From Amycolatopsis sp. WQ 127309 (lineage in GTDB: Bacteria > Actinomycetota > Actinomycetes > Mycobacteriales > Pseudonocardiaceae), in NCBI RefSeq assembly GCF_023023025.1, contig NZ_CP095481.1:186001-250000 (forward strand): a stretch of 64,000 bases of DNA, given 5' to 3'. A program made the translations under genes and the position numbers. Shown one piece after another: positions 60,791-64,000 of the stretch; positions within the stretch are counted from its first letter, which is position 1, and each line of letters opens with the position of its first letter. The notes below the pieces were generated by a model. The model saw only the letters and a program-made list of their open reading frames with translations, was not told the origin of the DNA and searched no databases.

Positions 60791-61123
60791 TCAGTTTCCG
60801 CCGAGGAAGCCGCCGACTTCGGGCGAGAACTTCGCGAGCTTGCTCCCGTGCTCCTCGTCCGCGGCCGCCTGGTTCCCCGACACCTTGACGATCAGGTCCG
60901 ACATCGCGTCGATGCGCCCCAGAACCTGACCGCGGACCGACTCCACCCAGTTGTCGAAGGTCGTGCTCAGGGCCCTGGTCATCGAACTGGGGCTGGACGC
61001 CAGGGTGGAGTCGATCTCCGCCTTGAGGGAGTTCAGCTGCTGACTGATGTCGTCAGACGTCTGCTTGTGCTTGGTCGAAACCCTGCCGATTTGTTCCGGG
61101 CTGAACTTCGTCGAATCAACCAT
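60791..61123 (-). CDS. Small helical T7SS-associated protein (110 aa)
   Basis: A helical protein of WXG100 size beside esxA-like genes. The turn reads TFDNWVESV, without the usual Gly. ATG 61123 is chosen because AGGAGG lies upstream; the open frame extends to 61258. It may pair with the neighbouring WXG100 protein. Confidence 0.75.
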   Translation of the reverse strand: MVDSTKFSPEQIGRVSTKHKQTSDDISQQLNSLKAEIDSTLASSPSSMTRALSTTFDNWVESVRGQVLGRIDAMSDLIVKVSGNQAAADEEHGSKLAKFSPEVGGFLGGN

Positions 61124-61285
61124 CTTCGAGATCCTCCTGTGCAATGAAATCCGACAGCGGGTCGCCCCCGGGCGGATGAATTCACCGGTATCCGGCGACA
61201 ATTCAAGAGTAAAACACTCCGACTCGCGGCCAGCGAAGAAGGAACCACGCCGCCGCACACGGGGGGAGACCCCTTACGAGCACCA

Positions 61286-62683
61286 TCACGCCCCGGTCCC
61301 CGAAGCGGCGGCGGTGCTCAAGAGCGGTCCCGCGGGGAATAAGGCCAGCAGCTCCGGGGACACGGTCGTGACTGCCACGTTCCCGTAGCCGAACGCGTCG
61401 AGCACGTCGGGGCCCGCTATCGGGTAACGCATGCCGACGTCGGTCACGAGGGAAGTGGGGCCGGGTACGGCCCCGGGCGCGGACTTGGGCGCCACCAGTG
61501 CGCCCTTGCCCGCCGGGACCGAAACCCGATCGGCGGCAGTGCCGGCCTGGTGCGGTGCGGCCGGTACCGAAATCCGCTGGACCGTCGCCGACGGCACCAG
61601 TTCTTCCTCCGGTTCGCCCGAGGTCCCGAACCGGACGCACGGCTGGACGTCGTCGCGGCCGCTGACGATTTCGGGGGGTTCGGCGGGCAGGCCGGCGCCG
61701 AGGTTCGTGGCCGGCGAAGGAATACCGGCCGTCGCGGCGACGCCGACTTCGACCGGTTCCACCGCTGCGCCCGGGTACGCCCGAGCGGTCGCGGGTGCGG
61801 ACAGCAGCAGCGCGGCGACCGTGCGGTCGAGCGCCACCACGCCGTCTTCCCGGACCAGGTACATCTGGCTGGTGCCCAGCGCCGCGTTCTTCACTTCGTA
61901 GATCTGGCCGACGATGCTCTGCCGGCCGCCGATGACCGGACCGGGGCGGCCGATGCCGTCGATCGAGGGCACCGTGAGGTCCGGCCCCTGGGGAATCGGG
62001 TTGAGCCAGGCCGTGGACACCGGCGCCGGCCGGATTCCGCCGTACCCCAGCGACGCCAGCACGACCGGATCCGGGACGCGCAACCGGGTTCCGTTCCAGA
62101 CGAGGTAACCCGTGCCGTCCGGACCGGACACCAGGAACGCCTGCCGATCGGTCATCGTCCCCTCCGCCGGCCGGCCGATCAGCAGGGAGACGACGGGCGC
62201 GCTGTTCCCGTCGCCGGCGGGCTGGACGCAGACGGTCCACGCACCGGCGTCGAGATCGGCGGCCGCGGGCAAGGCGTCCGGCGCACTCGCGATGCCGACC
62301 GGCTGGCCGACCGGGGTACCGCTCAGCGACGACGCGGAGACGGACGACATCTTGCCCCCGGACCGGGGCGCCAGCAGCCGCGCGGATGAGTAGTTGAGGA
62401 CCGGCCGCAGCTGGTCGTCGAGGTAGACGTACCGCGCGCCGGTGTCCTTGTCCATCACGAGGTTCCCGGCCTGCCGCCACGAAGTGTCCGTGCCGGGCAC
62501 GAACAGGCCGAGGATCCCGAAGACCGCCGCCAGCAGCACGGCGATCAGGAAGCCGAAGATCGTGCCGGTGACCATCCGCCGCCCGGGTGCCTGCAGTGCT
62601 TCCGGATTGCCGTGCGTCACGGCCGCGGCGAGCCGGCCCACCACGAAGAAGTAGGCCTGAACCTGGTCCTTGCGCGACTTCAT
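61286..62683 (-). CDS. eccB: Type VII secretion core component EccB
   Basis: EccB is the single-span, mostly extracytoplasmic core subunit of the ESX membrane complex. The protein is 465 residues with the family opening SRKDQVQAYFFVVGRL, a transmembrane helix at about 40-62, and a periplasmic repeat domain with Cys at VCVQPAGDG and PCVRFG that probably form the conserved disulfide. TGATG overlap with eccD couples translation. eccC, eccE and mycP are not in the window. Confidence 0.93.
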   Translation of the reverse strand: MKSRKDQVQAYFFVVGRLAAAVTHGNPEALQAPGRRMVTGTIFGFLIAVLLAAVFGILGLFVPGTDTSWRQAGNLVMDKDTGARYVYLDDQLRPVLNYSSARLLAPRSGGKMSSVSASSLSGTPVGQPVGIASAPDALPAAADLDAGAWTVCVQPAGDGNSAPVVSLLIGRPAEGTMTDRQAFLVSGPDGTGYLVWNGTRLRVPDPVVLASLGYGGIRPAPVSTAWLNPIPQGPDLTVPSIDGIGRPGPVIGGRQSIVGQIYEVKNAALGTSQMYLVREDGVVALDRTVAALLLSAPATARAYPGAAVEPVEVGVAATAGIPSPATNLGAGLPAEPPEIVSGRDDVQPCVRFGTSGEPEEELVPSATVQRISVPAAPHQAGTAADRVSVPAGKGALVAPKSAPGAVPGPTSLVTDVGMRYPIAGPDVLDAFGYGNVAVTTVSPELLALFPAGPLLSTAAASGTGA

Positions 62684-64000
62684 CAGCTCACCAGGTTCCG
62701 CATGAAGGAGTAGACGTGCAGGACCTGCAGCAGGATCGGCAGGACCGCGATGGCGGTGACCGTTTCGAGGATCTCGACCGTCCGGCCCCAGTACGGCCGC
62801 AAGCGCTTGCCGGGCAGCTTTTCCCCGCCGAACAGCAGCAGGCCACTGCCCACGACGACGAACGGGACGACGATCAGCAGCCGCTCGGCCTGGGAAACCC
62901 CGGCCGCGACCTGGACCAGGCTCGCCCCCACCCCGGCCGCGGCCGGAACGAGCATCGACCACCGCTCCACCACGCCGCTGGGATGCCGGGAACGCAACAG
63001 AAGCAGCGCCGAAGACACCAGGGCGAGCACCAGCCCCCACGTGCCGCCGCCCGCGACGATCATCGGCAGGAGCACCGCCTGCGCCAGGCCGAGCCCGACG
63101 TGCAGCGCGATGGAGTAGCCCACGACCGCGGTTCCGCGGTCCAGCACCGTCTCGTGCGGGATCGGCTCGATGTCCTCCGCCAGCTCGTCGGCCCCGGTCG
63201 GCAACATCGGCAGGCTGAGCCCCGAAAGCCGGAAGGCCGTGGGGCTCACGAAAATGCCCATGACGAAGGCGACGACCAGGCCCACCGCGGCGGCTTCCGG
63301 TGTGCTCGCCGGGCTGAGGGACCCGACCAGCCCGGTGAGCACCGTCACGATCGCCACCACGATCGCGCCCGTGAACAACAAGGCCGCGTCGGCGACGGCG
63401 ACCAGCCCGGCCGTGAGCGCGAGCAGCGCGCCGGCACCCGCCGCGGTGAACCGGACCATCGGGACCGCGCCCGGCGCGACGACGTCGACCACCAAGGTGG
63501 CTGCCAGCACGGCATACGCCGCTCCGGCGCCGGCCAGCACGACCGCGACCCGGGAGTTCGCCGTGCCGCGCGCGACCAGGGCGGCGGCCAGGACGAACAC
63601 GATCGCGCACACCCCGGACAGCTGCGCCTGGACCGCGCCGGCGCCGGGCCCGGGCAGCAGGTACAGCCCGGACAGCAGCACGGCGACGGCGCCGAGCTCG
63701 AACATCCACCGGACCCGGGCCGGCGTCAGCTTGCCCGGGTGCTCGCGCACCCGGTCGCCGACACCGTCGACGAGGTCGTCGTAGTCGATGGCGGCGAGCT
63801 GGTCGGCTCTCGGGCGCAGGTACAGGCTTTCGCCGTCGAACACGTTCAGCTGGGCCGGCGACCGGTCTTCGTCGAGCGGCGCCTCACCGAGCCGTTGCAC
63901 GACCCAGCCCTCGTGTTCCGCACCCTCTTCGACGGTCTCGGCGCCGAACTGGGTCAGGATCGCGGGCAGCAGATCGGCCAGCGGCACCTCGGCGGGCAAC
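62683..64000 (-). CDS. eccD: Type VII secretion core component EccD, 5'-truncated by the window edge
   Basis: EccD forms the eleven-helix membrane barrel of the ESX complex. The visible 438 residues include most of the N-terminal ubiquitin-like (YukD) domain (LNVFDGESLYLRP), then a linker and about eleven hydrophobic helices. The frame stays open to the last base, so the first few tens of residues lie outside. The first codon shown is TTG, unlikely to be the true start. It is the first gene of the visible esx operon. Confidence 0.93.
   Translation of the reverse strand, partial: LPAEVPLADLLPAILTQFGAETVEEGAEHEGWVVQRLGEAPLDEDRSPAQLNVFDGESLYLRPRADQLAAIDYDDLVDGVGDRVREHPGKLTPARVRWMFELGAVAVLLSGLYLLPGPGAGAVQAQLSGVCAIVFVLAAALVARGTANSRVAVVLAGAGAAYAVLAATLVVDVVAPGAVPMVRFTAAGAGALLALTAGLVAVADAALLFTGAIVVAIVTVLTGLVGSLSPASTPEAAAVGLVVAFVMGIFVSPTAFRLSGLSLPMLPTGADELAEDIEPIPHETVLDRGTAVVGYSIALHVGLGLAQAVLLPMIVAGGGTWGLVLALVSSALLLLRSRHPSGVVERWSMLVPAAAGVGASLVQVAAGVSQAERLLIVVPFVVVGSGLLLFGGEKLPGKRLRPYWGRTVEILETVTAIAVLPILLQVLHVYSFMRNLVS

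Overview
The window is high-GC actinomycete DNA with GTG/TTG starts, strong third-position GC, a complete type VII (ESX) secretion locus edge and pseudonocardiad-type gene families. An Amycolatopsis-like member of the Pseudonocardiaceae fits best; this is inferred from gene content, not from a marker gene.

Positions 1-21,600 look like ordinary chromosome: the end of cobN, a secreted chitinase behind a DasR-type operator, an inverted RibD-like fusion, a ProA-like reductase, an M50 protease, an AlkA-like glycosylase, a methyltransferase, an M20 amidohydrolase, an HtrA-like protease, a HerA-like ATPase, oligoribonuclease, tRNA-His, a GT87 mannosyltransferase, a ProP-type transporter, a hydrolase/HxlR pair, an L,D-transpeptidase and tRNA-Lys.

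Positions 21,560-26,100 are an integrated element abutting tRNA-Lys: a tyrosine recombinase broken by a frameshift just before its last catalytic residues, an excisionase-like protein, a DNA methyltransferase, a decayed methyltransferase paralogue and an orphan gene of lower GC.

Positions 26,370-37,500 hold a LuxR-type regulator, a HAL/PAL-family protein that has lost the MIO-forming Ala-Ser-Gly, a small secreted protein and a very large polymorphic-toxin-like gene. The toxin gene has a compositionally distinct N-terminal module, eight repeats of about 97 residues and a C-terminal domain that may be SET-like. A single extra C breaks its frame.

Positions 37,600-52,670 are a compact biosynthetic locus that I do not recognise. 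Eight mostly overlapping minus-strand genes encode a type II thioesterase, a free-standing A-PCP didomain, an SgcC3-like FAD halogenase, an AdmH-like MIO aminomutase, a GNAT enzyme, a DapF-like epimerase, a fused ornithine 4,5-aminomutase (OraS-OraE in one chain) and a group II PLP decarboxylase. Divergent genes encode an O-methyltransferase, an MFS exporter and a cation/proton antiporter. The simplest reading is one arm making a carrier-bound, halogenated and perhaps O-methylated beta-aryl-beta-amino acid, and a second arm turning ornithine into 2,4-diaminopentanoate and perhaps 1,3-diaminobutane. No condensation domain is present, so how the halves join is open.

Positions 52,660-64,000 are an ESX-type secretion locus on the minus strand (eccD, eccB, small WXG100-like proteins, a repeat-bearing WXG/LXG-like protein, a PPE-like protein and a T7SS-associated protein), followed by dctA and another WXG-like protein.
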